A stretch of 6,253 bases of DNA from Rhodoferax sp. (GCA_023231075.1 JALNWC010000169.1:1-6253); one strand, 5' to 3'; shown: positions 1 to 5,860, numbered from the stretch's first letter. Program-made: numbers and translations. Notes: a model not told the origin generated them from the sequence alone.

Positions 1-441
1 CTGGCAAAAGTCCAGCAGGGCGGTGGCGAGTCGCTCACGGTCGGCCTGGGTTTTGGCCAGCAGGCGGGTCCCGGGCACCGGCGTGAACGGCACCGCACAC
101 AGGGCTTTGGGGTAATAGGCCAGACCATGCTGGGCGTAGGCCTTGGCCCAGGCCCAGTCAAACACATACTCGCCGTGCGAGTGGGTCTTGAGGTACAGCA
201 CACAGGCCGCCCGCAGTTCACCGTGGCGCTCCAGCAGAAAAAACTTCGGCGTCCAGCCGGTCTCAGGCGTGGCGCAGCCGCTGGCATGCAAGGCGTGCAG
301 GTACTCATGGCGCATGAACGGGGTGGCCTGCGGCTGGCCCAGCAGCAGGGCGTTCCAGGCGTGTGCGTCCACTTCAGCGGGCGAATCCAGCACCCGAATG
401 ACATAATCGTTTGCAGTCTCAGTTGATTTCTTGTTGATCAT
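1..441 (-). CDS. COG3146/DUF482 GNAT-like N-acyltransferase, N-terminal 147 residues (partial)
   Basis: This is the 5' part of a leftward gene that runs off the window; frame is open from ATG at 441 to base 1 (147 codons). The translation contains the landmarks I associate with the COG3146/PF04339 family: RHEYL (residues 44-48), SGC...TGW (54-63), HSHGEYVFDWAWA (87-99), YYPK (109-112) and AVPFTPVPGTRLL (116-128). Family members are usually about 380-400 residues, so roughly 60% is missing. They are predicted cytoplasmic N-acyltransferases with a FemAB/GNAT-like fold; the substrate is not established. The ATG is preferred because the next upstream ATG on this strand is in another frame and hits a stop. 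No strong Shine-Dalgarno is visible before it. The gene diverges from nadE with only 15 bp between start codons. Family assignment is strong; biochemical role is unknown. Confidence 0.9.
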   Translation of the reverse strand, partial: MINKKSTETANDYVIRVLDSPAEVDAHAWNALLLGQPQATPFMRHEYLHALHASGCATPETGWTPKFFLLERHGELRAACVLYLKTHSHGEYVFDWAWAKAYAQHGLAYYPKALCAVPFTPVPGTRLLAKTQADRERLATALLDFCQ

Positions 442-452
442 TTTTCTGTACT
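423..452 (+). promoter_or_regulatory. Weak candidate promoter placing the nadE transcript start near its ATG
   Basis: TTGATT (423-428) and TGTACT (447-452) resemble -35 and -10 hexamers (TTGACA, TATAAT; 4 of 6 each) with an 18-bp spacer. The expected start would fall at about 458-460, on or next to the nadE ATG at 457. nadE has no purine-rich Shine-Dalgarno just upstream, which would fit a leaderless transcript. An alternative -10-like CATAAT lies at 402-407 but lacks a convincing -35. This is inference from weak matches. Confidence 0.18.
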
Positions 453-456
453 TTTC

Positions 457-2133
457 ATGACTCTCAAAATTTGCGTGGCCCAACTCAATCTGGTGGTGGG
501 CGACATGACTGGCAATGCCGAAAAAATTGTGGCAGCCGCACGAAGCGCCTACCAGCAGGGTGCGCGCCTGGTGCTGACCCCCGAGTTGTCGATTTGCGGC
601 TACGCGGCCGAGGACCTGTTTTTGCGTCAAGCCTTCACCGATGCCTGTGATGATGCCGTGAAAGCGGTGGCGCTTGCGCTGGCCGATTTGAAAGACCTCA
701 GGGTGGTGGTGGGGCACCCCACGGGCGGCGACCAGCGGACCCGCTCGGTGGCGGTGCAAAGCCGTTTCAATTCGGCCAGTGTGCTGTGCGAGGGCGGGGT
801 GGTGGCCACTTACGCCAAGCGTGAGTTGCCCAATTACCAGGTGTTTGACGAACGCCGTTATTTCAGGCCTGGGCAGGAGGTTTGTGTGTTTGAGGCAGGT
901 GAGCCGGGCGAGCGGGTCCAGGTCGGTCTGCTGATTTGCGAGGATGCCTGGTTTGACAAGCCTGCGCTTGAGACGGCGCAGGCGGGCGCCGAGTTGCTGG
1001 CGGTCATCAACGCGTCCCCCTTTCATGTCGGCAAAGGCAAGGAGCGCGAACAGATGATGCGCCAGCGCGTGTTGTCTTGCGGGCTGCCGCTGGTTTATGC
1101 GCATTTGGTAGGTGGGCAGGACGAGGTGGTGTTTGAAGGGCACTCGTTTGCGCTCAATGCCGATGGTTCACTGGCGGGGCGGGCGCCAAGTTTTGTCGAG
1201 GACAGCCTGCTCGTTGAGGCCAGCCAGACACCAGCAGGGCTGCAGTTGCTGGCCACTGTGGCGCCCGAGCGCACCCCCGAGGCCGATTTGTGGGACGCCC
1301 TGGTGCTCGGCGTGCACGATTACATCGGTAAAAACGGCTTTCCGGGTGTCTTGCTGGGCCTGTCGGGCGGCATTGACTCGGCGCTGGTGCTGGCGATTGC
1401 GGTGGATGCGCTGGGCCGGGAGCGGGTGCGTGCGGTGATGATGCCCTCACCCTACACCGCCGACATCAGCTGGATCGATGCGCGTGACATGGCGAATCGA
1501 CTGGGGGTGCGCTATGACGAGCTGTCGATCGTGCCGGAGTTCGAAGCGTTCAAAGCCACGTTGTCCGGCGAGTTCAAGGGTTTGGCCGAAGACGCCACCG
1601 AAGAGAACCTCCAGGCCCGCATTCGTGGCACCCTGCTGATGGCACTCAGCAACAAATTCGGCAGCATTGTGCTGACCACCGGCAACAAGTCCGAGATGGC
1701 CACCGGCTATTGCACCCTGTATGGCGACATGGCCGGCGGTTTCGCGGTCATCAAGGACCTGGCCAAAACCACGGTGTTTCGCCTGGCGCGCTGGCGCAAT
1801 GCCCACGACCCCTATGGCACCGGCCAGGCGCCCATCCCCGAGCGCATCATCACGCGACCACCCAGCGCCGAATTGCGCCCCGACCAGACCGACCAGGACA
1901 GTTTGCCGCCTTACGAGGTGCTGGACGCGATTCTGGAGCGCTACATGGAAAACGATGAAAGCATCGAGCAGCTCATCGCTGCCGGTTTTGCCAGCGCCGA
2001 TGTCGAGCGGGTGACGCGCCTGATCAAGATCAACGAGTACAAGCGACGCCAGTCGCCGGTAGGGATTCGTCTGACGCACCGCAGTTTCGGCAAGGATTGG
2101 CGTTATCCTATTACCAGCCGTTTCCGGGCGTGA
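457..2133 (+). CDS. nadE: Glutamine-dependent NAD+ synthetase (NadE, two-domain form)
   Basis: This enzyme catalyses the last step of NAD+ synthesis: deamido-NAD+ plus ATP and glutamine gives NAD+, AMP, PPi and glutamate, in the cytoplasm. The 558-residue protein has an N-terminal nitrilase-type glutaminase domain (about 1-260) with the expected triad: E43 in TPELSICGY, K121 in KRELPNY, and C161 in ICEDAW. The C-terminal synthetase domain (about 270-550) carries the PP-loop SGGIDS (303-308) and TTGNKSE (407-413). The length fits the shorter NadE2-type enzymes rather than the mycobacterial type of about 680 residues. The start MTLKICVAQLNLVVGD aligns with the usual family N-terminus although no Shine-Dalgarno is seen. 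glnB follows after 53 bp on the same strand without an obvious terminator, so cotranscription is plausible. All catalytic residues looked for are present. Confidence 0.97.
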   Translation: MTLKICVAQLNLVVGDMTGNAEKIVAAARSAYQQGARLVLTPELSICGYAAEDLFLRQAFTDACDDAVKAVALALADLKDLRVVVGHPTGGDQRTRSVAVQSRFNSASVLCEGGVVATYAKRELPNYQVFDERRYFRPGQEVCVFEAGEPGERVQVGLLICEDAWFDKPALETAQAGAELLAVINASPFHVGKGKEREQMMRQRVLSCGLPLVYAHLVGGQDEVVFEGHSFALNADGSLAGRAPSFVEDSLLVEASQTPAGLQLLATVAPERTPEADLWDALVLGVHDYIGKNGFPGVLLGLSGGIDSALVLAIAVDALGRERVRAVMMPSPYTADISWIDARDMANRLGVRYDELSIVPEFEAFKATLSGEFKGLAEDATEENLQARIRGTLLMALSNKFGSIVLTTGNKSEMATGYCTLYGDMAGGFAVIKDLAKTTVFRLARWRNAHDPYGTGQAPIPERIITRPPSAELRPDQTDQDSLPPYEVLDAILERYMENDESIEQLIAAGFASADVERVTRLIKINEYKRRQSPVGIRLTHRSFGKDWRYPITSRFRA

Positions 2134-2186
2134 AGTGTTGAAGCGTTTCGACTGCCCACCCTTCCCATTTTTAATCGAGGACCCTC

Positions 2187-2525
2187 ATGAAACAAATCAC
2201 CGCCATCGTCAAGCCCTTCAAACTGGAAGAAGTGCGCGAAGGCCTGGCCGAATGCGGCGTCACCGGCCTGACGGTCACCGAGGTCAAGGGTTTTGGCCGT
2301 CAGAAGGGCCACACCGAGCTCTACCGTGGCGCCGAATATGTGGTCGATTTTCTGCCCAAAGTCAAAATTGAGGTGGTCGTGAAAACCGAAGATGTGGACC
2401 GCTGTGTTGACGCCATCGTCAAAGCCGCGCACACCGGCAAGATCGGCGACGGCAAGATATTTGTCACGGCCGTGGAGCGGGTGGTGCGCATCCGTACCGG
2501 CGAGCTTGACGAATCGGCGATCTGA
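2187..2525 (+). CDS. glnB: PII nitrogen regulatory protein GlnB
   Basis: This is a 112-residue PII signal protein, the normal family length. PII is a cytoplasmic trimer that senses ATP/ADP and 2-oxoglutarate and controls nitrogen metabolism through partners such as GlnD, GlnE and NtrB. Visible are the T-loop region with GFGRQKGHTELYRGAEY (35-51), Y51 as the uridylylation site, the B-loop TGKIGDGK (83-90), and the C-terminal RIRTGE (101-106). Asp at 54 (YVVDFLP) matches E. coli GlnB, where GlnK has Asn, so I call glnB over glnK; the distinction is moderate in certainty. A good Shine-Dalgarno GAGGA (2177-2181) lies 5 nt before the ATG. The gene follows nadE and is convergent with the RDD gene 35 bp away. 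No sigma-54 -24/-12 element is evident in the short gap upstream. Confidence 0.96.
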   Translation: MKQITAIVKPFKLEEVREGLAECGVTGLTVTEVKGFGRQKGHTELYRGAEYVVDFLPKVKIEVVVKTEDVDRCVDAIVKAAHTGKIGDGKIFVTAVERVVRIRTGELDESAI

Positions 2526-2560
2526 CCCGGATCCGCTCGCGGTCGGGGCTCACGCGGGTG

Positions 2561-3055
2561 TCAGGGCTTGACGGGGCGCTCGTCCACCAGTTGCGTGCCG
2601 GCCAGAGCGTCATGCCAGAACTGATGCCGCGGGTGAAAGCGGCTCAGGATGGCCCAGATGGCGACCCAGCCGATAAAGATGACGATGGATTCCCCGCCCT
2701 TGAGGTTCAACCCCCAGGACAGCACCAGTGGCGGCAGCACCCATAGCCAGCTCCACAGGTAGCGCAGCAGGGCTCGGCTTTGGCTCAGGGGCTGACCGGA
2801 CCGGTCCAGCACCCGGATGTGCCAGGTTTTCATGGCCAGGGTCTGGCCTTTGGACCAGAGCCAGACAAAGTAAATGCCAAAGACCACAAAGAGAAAGGCC
2901 TGCAGGGCATGGCGGTTGTCCATGGCATTTTTGGTCTGGCTCAGGGTGCCAAACAGGTAGCCGGCAATGAAGACCACGCCAAACAACAGCATGCCTTCAT
3001 AGAGCCAGCAGGCCATGCGCCTGAGCAGGCTGGGAGTGGTAGGAGGCAGGGACAT
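2561..3055 (-). CDS. RDD-family integral membrane protein
   Basis: This encodes a small hydrophobic protein of 164 residues from ATG 3055. Four likely membrane segments lie at about 17-38, 50-68, 97-115 and 122-138. RDD-family landmarks are RRMACWLYE (12-20, the degenerate RDD motif position), KGQTLAMKTWHIRV (69-82, matching the usual GQTxGMKxxxIRV) and FWHDALAGTQLV (146-157, matching the LHDxLAGTxVV end). The molecular role is generally unknown; some RDD proteins elsewhere are linked to ion transport. Upstream in-frame starts exist at ATG 3100 (15 residues longer) and TTG 3115 (20 residues longer). None has a clear Shine-Dalgarno. I chose 3055 because the sequence upstream (YQKIAINRHQSPCA) looks unlike a family N-terminus. 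It is convergent with glnB and divergent from ilvB. Start confidence is lower than family confidence. Confidence 0.87.
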   Translation of the reverse strand: MSLPPTTPSLLRRMACWLYEGMLLFGVVFIAGYLFGTLSQTKNAMDNRHALQAFLFVVFGIYFVWLWSKGQTLAMKTWHIRVLDRSGQPLSQSRALLRYLWSWLWVLPPLVLSWGLNLKGGESIVIFIGWVAIWAILSRFHPRHQFWHDALAGTQLVDERPVKP

Positions 3056-3121
3056 GGCGCAGGGACTTTGATGGCGGTTGATGGCAATTTTTTGGTACAT
3101 TGCGCACTGGGACAAAACCTG

Positions 3122-3140
3122 TGCAACACCAGAAAAGTGT
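3122..3140 (+). repeat. Direct repeat copy 1, TGCAACACCA-gaaa-AGTGT
   Basis: The first of two copies of TGCAACACCA followed by AGTGT, here 4 nt apart. ACAC and GTGT form an inverted pair spaced by 7 nt. It lies near the expected start of minus-strand transcription toward the RDD gene. A role as an operator is only a guess. Confidence 0.4.
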
Positions 3141-3143
3141 CGA

Positions 3144-3173
3144 ATTATTGCATTGCCTGGCCCCAGACCTTAA
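3144..3173 (-). promoter_or_regulatory. Weak candidate promoter for the RDD gene
   Basis: On the minus strand TTAAGG (3173-3168) and AATAAT (3149-3144) are spaced by 18 bp. The -10 matches TATAAT at 5 of 6 and the -35 matches TTGACA at 3 of 6. Its -35 overlaps the CTTAAG that would also be the -35 of the ilvB candidate. Low confidence. Confidence 0.18.
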
Positions 3174-3197
3174 GCACGTGTTGATAAATGCGATAAT
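3169..3197 (+). promoter_or_regulatory. Weak candidate promoter for ilvB
   Basis: GATAAT (3192-3197) is a 5-of-6 match to the -10 consensus. CTTAAG 17 bp upstream (3169-3174) is a poor -35, so an activator might be needed. If used, transcription would start at about 3204 and give an untranslated leader of about 140 nt before ilvB. TTGATA at 3181-3186 is a better -35 but has no good -10 at proper spacing. Confidence 0.22.
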
Positions 3198-3276
3198 GTT
3201 CGCTGCAAATTAAAGCAAACGGGTCAAGGTCCGGCGCAAAAATCAATGCGTCCATGGTTTTGGCCTTAAGTTTCGA

Positions 3277-3293
3277 TGCAACACCACAAGTGT
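3277..3293 (+). repeat. Direct repeat copy 2, TGCAACACCA-ca-AGTGT
   Basis: The second copy lies 155 bp downstream of the first, in the probable untranslated leader of ilvB. The same 10-mer is followed by AGTGT, here 2 nt apart, and ACAC/GTGT are inverted around 5 nt. Spacing differs from copy 1, which weakens the case for one protein binding both. Confidence 0.4.
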
Positions 3294-3345
3294 TTGCAAA
3301 GAAGCACCCAAGGTATTTCGTTAGAGAAATTCACAAAGGTTCATC

Positions 3346-5151
3346 ATGGAAATCGCAAAAGCCGAAGTCGCTTCGGCGTCAAGCTCTTCAAATCCGCATC
3401 CTTCTGCCAAAGCCAAGCCGGTCGGCGCTGAGCACGAGCTCAGAGGGGCAGAGATTCTTGTCAAGGCCTTGCAGGCCGAGGGCGTCAAGTACGTCTGGGG
3501 TTACCCCGGTGGTGCCGTGTTGCACATCTACGACGCATTGTTCAAGCAGGACACCATTCAGCACGTGCTGGTGCGCCACGAGCAGGCGGCCGTCCATGCG
3601 GCAGACGGCTATGCCCGCGCCACCGGTGACGTGGGCGTGGCGCTGGTCACCTCCGGCCCCGGCGTGACCAATGCTGTGACCGGTATCGCCACGGCCTACA
3701 TGGACAGCATCCCGATGGTCATTGTGAGTGGCCAGGTGCCGACCCACGCCATTGGCATGGATGCCTTCCAGGAATGCGACACCGTGGGCATCACCCGCCC
3801 CATCGTCAAGCACAACTTTCTGGTCAAGGACGCGCGCGACCTGGCCGAGACCATGAAGAAGGCCTTCCACATTGCCCGCAGCGGCCGCCCCGGTCCGGTG
3901 GTGGTGGACATCCCGAAAGACGTGTCGTTCAAAAAGGTGCCCTACCACGGCTACCCGCAGACGGTTGAAATGCGATCCTACAACCCGGTGCGCAAAGGCC
4001 ACGGCGGCCAGATCCGCAAAGCGCTGCAGTTGTTGCTGGCCGCCAAGCGGCCCTATATCTACACCGGCGGCGGCGTGCTGCTGAGCAATGCCTCGACTGA
4101 ATTGCGCCAGTTGGTCGACATGCTGGGCTACCCCTGCACCAACACCTTGATGGGCCTGGGCGCTTACCCCGCCAGCGACCGCAAATTTCTGGGCATGCTG
4201 GGCATGCACGGCACGGTGGAAGCCAACAATGCCATGCAAAACTGCGACGTGCTGCTGGCCGTGGGGGCCCGGTTTGACGACCGCGTGATTGGCAACCCCA
4301 AGCACTTTGCGCAAAACGAGCGCAAGATCATCCACATCGACATCGACCCGTCGAGCATTTCCAAGCGTGTTCGGGTCGACATCCCGATCGTCGGCGACGT
4401 CAAGGACGTGCTGACCGAGATGATCGCCATGATCAAGGAAGGCTCGGTCACGCCCGATGCCAATGCCCTGGGCGCCTGGTGGGACACCATCGAGGGCTGG
4501 CGCAAGCGTGACTGCCTCAAGTACGACCCGGGTCAAAACGACATCATCAAACCCCAGTACGTGGTGGAAACGCTCTGGAACATGACCAAGGACGCCGACA
4601 CCTACATCACCTCGGACGTCGGCCAGCACCAGATGTGGGCCGCGCAGTACTACCGCTTTGACCAGCCCCGGCGCTGGATCAACTCCGGTGGTCTGGGCAC
4701 CATGGGCGTGGGCATTCCCTACGCCATGGGCATCAAACTGGCCAAGCCCGAGAGCGAGGTCTATTGCGTGACCGGCGAGGGCTCGGTACAGATGTGCATC
4801 CAGGAGCTGTCCACCTGCCTGCAATACAACACGCCCATCAAGATCGTGGCGCTCAACAACCGCTACCTGGGCATGGTGCGCCAGTGGCAAGAGGTGGAAT
4901 ACGAAGGCCGCTACAGCCACAGTTACATGGACGCCTTGCCCAACTTTGTCAAGCTGGCCGAGGCCTACGGCCACGTCGGCATGCTGATCGAGCGGGCCTC
5001 TGACGTCGAACCGGCGCTGCGCGAAGCGCGCAAGCTCAAGGACCGCACGGTGTTCATGGATTTCCGCACCGACCCCACTGAAAACGTGTTCCCGATGGTG
5101 CAGGCCGGCAAGGGCATCACTGAAATGCTGTTGAGCGCGGAGGACCTCTGA
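3346..5151 (+). CDS. ilvB: Acetolactate synthase (AHAS) catalytic subunit, IlvB/IlvI type
   Basis: This is the ThDP-, FAD- and Mg-dependent enzyme that condenses pyruvate with pyruvate or 2-ketobutyrate, the first common step of valine, leucine and isoleucine synthesis. The 601 residues show the N-terminal pyrimidine-binding domain (about 33-200) with catalytic E79 in VRHEQAAVHAADGYAR, the FAD-associated central domain (about 215-355) with ARFDDRVIGN (308-317), and the C-terminal PP domain (about 400-570) with GEGS (477-480) and NN (504-505). The metal motif has Glu478 where GDG is usual. P132 and W514, positions where inhibitor resistance is known in other AHAS enzymes, keep the usual residues. 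About 30 N-terminal residues rich in Ala, Ser and Lys precede the conserved LRGAEILVKAL and are absent from E. coli IlvI. Shine-Dalgarno AAAGG (3335-3339) is 6 nt before the ATG, supporting this start. ilvN begins 2 bp after the stop. Confidence 0.97.
   Translation: MEIAKAEVASASSSSNPHPSAKAKPVGAEHELRGAEILVKALQAEGVKYVWGYPGGAVLHIYDALFKQDTIQHVLVRHEQAAVHAADGYARATGDVGVALVTSGPGVTNAVTGIATAYMDSIPMVIVSGQVPTHAIGMDAFQECDTVGITRPIVKHNFLVKDARDLAETMKKAFHIARSGRPGPVVVDIPKDVSFKKVPYHGYPQTVEMRSYNPVRKGHGGQIRKALQLLLAAKRPYIYTGGGVLLSNASTELRQLVDMLGYPCTNTLMGLGAYPASDRKFLGMLGMHGTVEANNAMQNCDVLLAVGARFDDRVIGNPKHFAQNERKIIHIDIDPSSISKRVRVDIPIVGDVKDVLTEMIAMIKEGSVTPDANALGAWWDTIEGWRKRDCLKYDPGQNDIIKPQYVVETLWNMTKDADTYITSDVGQHQMWAAQYYRFDQPRRWINSGGLGTMGVGIPYAMGIKLAKPESEVYCVTGEGSVQMCIQELSTCLQYNTPIKIVALNNRYLGMVRQWQEVEYEGRYSHSYMDALPNFVKLAEAYGHVGMLIERASDVEPALREARKLKDRTVFMDFRTDPTENVFPMVQAGKGITEMLLSAEDL
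5139..5144 (+). promoter_or_regulatory. ilvN ribosome binding site inside ilvB
   Basis: GGAGGA lies 9 nt before the ilvN ATG and within the last codons of ilvB. With only 2 bp between stop and start, ribosomes finishing ilvB can reinitiate, which would balance the two subunits. Confidence 0.8.
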
Positions 5152-5153
5152 TC

Positions 5154-5645
5154 ATGAAACACATCATTGCAGTATTGCTGGAAAACGAAGCCGGTGCCCT
5201 GTCCCGTGTGGTGGGCCTGTTCTCGGCGCGTGGCTACAACATCGAGTCGCTCACGGTGGCACCCACCGAAGACCCCAGTTTGTCGCGCATGACGATCCAG
5301 ACCACGGGTTCGGATGAGGTGATCGAGCAGATCACCAAGCACCTGAACCGCCTGATCGAAGTGGTCAAGGTGGTCGACCTGACCGAGGGTTCGTATACCG
5401 AACGCGAACTCATGATGGTCAAGGTGCGCGCGGTGGGCAAGGAGCGCGAGGAAATGAAGCGCATGGCGGACATTTTCAGGGGTCGCATCATCGATGTGAC
5501 CGAGAAAAGCTACACCATCGAGTTGACGGGCGACCAGACCAAGAACGATGCGTTCCTGAACGCCATCGAGCGCGGCGCCATTCTGGAAACAGTGCGTACC
5601 GGCTCCAGCGGCATTGGTCGTGGTGAGCGGATTTTGCGGGTTTAG
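5154..5645 (+). CDS. ilvN: Acetolactate synthase regulatory (small) subunit, IlvN/IlvH type
   Basis: This is the ACT-domain regulatory subunit that activates the catalytic subunit and confers valine feedback inhibition. The 163 residues match the size of E. coli IlvH. The N-terminal ACT domain (about 2-75) contains LLENEAGALSRVVGLFSARG and YNIESLTVAPT; the C-terminal ACT-like domain (about 83-160) contains IFRGRIIDVT (107-116). N11, G14, N29, A36 and Q59, residues where changes in E. coli IlvH relieve valine inhibition, are all conserved, so I infer a valine-sensitive enzyme. The start is supported by GGAGGA 9 nt upstream and by the family N-terminus MKHIIAVLLENE. The stop codon TAG (5643-5645) lies inside the first unit of the repeat array that separates this gene from ilvC. 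Confidence 0.97.
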   Translation: MKHIIAVLLENEAGALSRVVGLFSARGYNIESLTVAPTEDPSLSRMTIQTTGSDEVIEQITKHLNRLIEVVKVVDLTEGSYTERELMMVKVRAVGKEREEMKRMADIFRGRIIDVTEKSYTIELTGDQTKNDAFLNAIERGAILETVRTGSSGIGRGERILRV

Positions 5646-5680
5646 TCAGTTGGGGCAACGCTGAAGAGCTGTCCCGCAAG
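5640..5680 (+). repeat. Array unit 1, short and diverged
   Basis: Compared with unit 4 the left arm reads GGGGCAAC in place of GGGGACAGA, a one-base deletion plus substitutions, and the right arm has GAGCTGTCCC. A stem still forms: GGGGCA (5652-5657) with TGTCCC (5670-5675), including one G-U pair. Stacked on it after a 2-nt bulge is GCT/AGC (5660-5662, 5667-5669). The first bases include the ilvN stop codon. Confidence 0.8.
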
Positions 5681-5740
5681 TTTTAGTCAGTTGAGGACAG
5701 AGCAAATTTGCTGCGCAAATCTTGGTCTGTCCCGCAAGGT
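5681..5740 (+). repeat. Array unit 2, long (60 bp)
   Basis: The hairpin has outer arms GGACAGA (5695-5701) and TCTGTCC (5726-5732), then a G/G mismatch, CAA (5703-5705) with TTG (5722-5724), a bulged C, and ATTTGC (5706-5711) with GCAAAT (5715-5720) around a TGC loop. This gives 16 base pairs. Five T residues at 5740-5744 begin 7 nt after the stem, too far for a standard intrinsic terminator. Confidence 0.92.
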
Positions 5741-5800
5741 TTTTAGTCAGTTGAGGACAGAGTAAATTTGCTGCGCAAATCTTGGTCTGTCCCGCAAGGT
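5741..5800 (+). repeat. Array unit 3, long (60 bp), 59/60 identical to unit 2
   Basis: The only difference from unit 2 is T at 5763 (C at 5703). In RNA this turns a C-G pair into a U-G pair, so the whole hairpin is kept: outer arms 5755-5761 and 5786-5792, inner arms 5766-5771 and 5775-5780. The near identity points to a recent tandem duplication. Confidence 0.92.
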
Positions 5801-5844
5801 TTTTAGTCAGTTGGGGACAGAGCTGAAGATCTGTCCCGCAAGGT
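5801..5844 (+). repeat. Array unit 4, short
   Basis: A perfect 8-bp stem GGGACAGA (5814-5821) with TCTGTCCC (5830-5837) encloses an 8-nt loop (5822-5829). TTG (5811-5813) can also pair with CAA (5839-5841) past a bulged G. The stem is shared with units 2 and 3 but the long inner hairpin is absent. Confidence 0.9.
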
Positions 5845-5860
5845 TATTAGTTTTTACAAC

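Larger units (their letters stand above)
3056..3345. other. Divergent intergenic region between the RDD gene and ilvB
   Basis: These 290 bp are locally AT-richer than the flanking genes. They must hold the ilvB promoter and probably that of the RDD gene. Seen here: a palindrome CTTAAG (3169-3174), CACGTG (3175-3180), a -10-like GATAAT (3192-3197), a second CCTTAAG (3264-3270), and two copies of TGCAACACCA. Short ORFs such as one of 7 codons at 3246-3269 (MRPWFWP) have no runs of Ile, Val or Leu codons, and I see no hairpin plus T-tract, so a classical ilv attenuator is not supported. The first part may be RDD coding if an upstream start is used. Confidence 0.6.
5640..5851 (+). repeat. Tandem hairpin-repeat array between ilvN and ilvC (short-long-long-short)
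   Basis: Four head-to-tail units start with TTTAGTCAGTTG and end with CTGTCCCGCAAG. Each contains an inverted repeat related to GGACAGA/TCTGTCC. Units 1 and 4 are about 40-44 bp with a short CTGAAGA loop. Units 2 and 3 are 60 bp with an extra inner hairpin. The array begins at the ilvN stop codon. It is followed by TTATTAGT (5844-5851), which resembles the first bases of a fifth unit. It fills nearly all of the 225-bp gap and has no coding potential. It could be a dispersed palindromic element that multiplied here, or a set of RNA hairpins affecting ilvC mRNA. There are no spacers and no cas genes, so it is not a CRISPR. I cannot name a known family for it. Confidence 0.93.

Noticed and set aside
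127..426. Plus-strand frames of 99 and 87 codons at the left end
   Set aside because: They are antisense to the COG3146 acyltransferase, whose minus-strand frame carries conserved family motifs.
1447..2079. Minus-strand open frame of 210 codons opposite nadE
   Set aside because: It has low-complexity composition typical of a shadow frame and lies wholly inside the NadE synthetase domain.
2526..2560. Intrinsic terminator between the convergent glnB and RDD genes
   Set aside because: Only a very short GC stem (CCG-CTCG-CGG) is visible, with no T-run on either strand.
3246..3269. Seven-codon ORF MRPWFWP upstream of ilvB as an attenuator leader
   Set aside because: Its two Trp codons do not fit branched-chain control, it has no clear Shine-Dalgarno, and no terminator hairpin with a T-tract follows.
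3254..3667. Plus-strand 137-codon frame overlapping the start of ilvB, considered as a leader peptide
   Set aside because: There is no run of Ile, Val or Leu codons, it continues out of frame deep into ilvB, and most of it is Ser/Arg/Pro-rich shadow sequence.
3388..4974. Very long minus-strand open frame (528 codons) opposite ilvB
   Set aside because: It is the antisense shadow of a GC-rich gene. The product is Val/His/Gly/Ala-rich with no domain I recognise, and the plus frame is unmistakably IlvB.
5640..5851. CRISPR array
   Set aside because: The units are contiguous, with no unique spacers; they are internally palindromic over most of their length and no cas genes are present.
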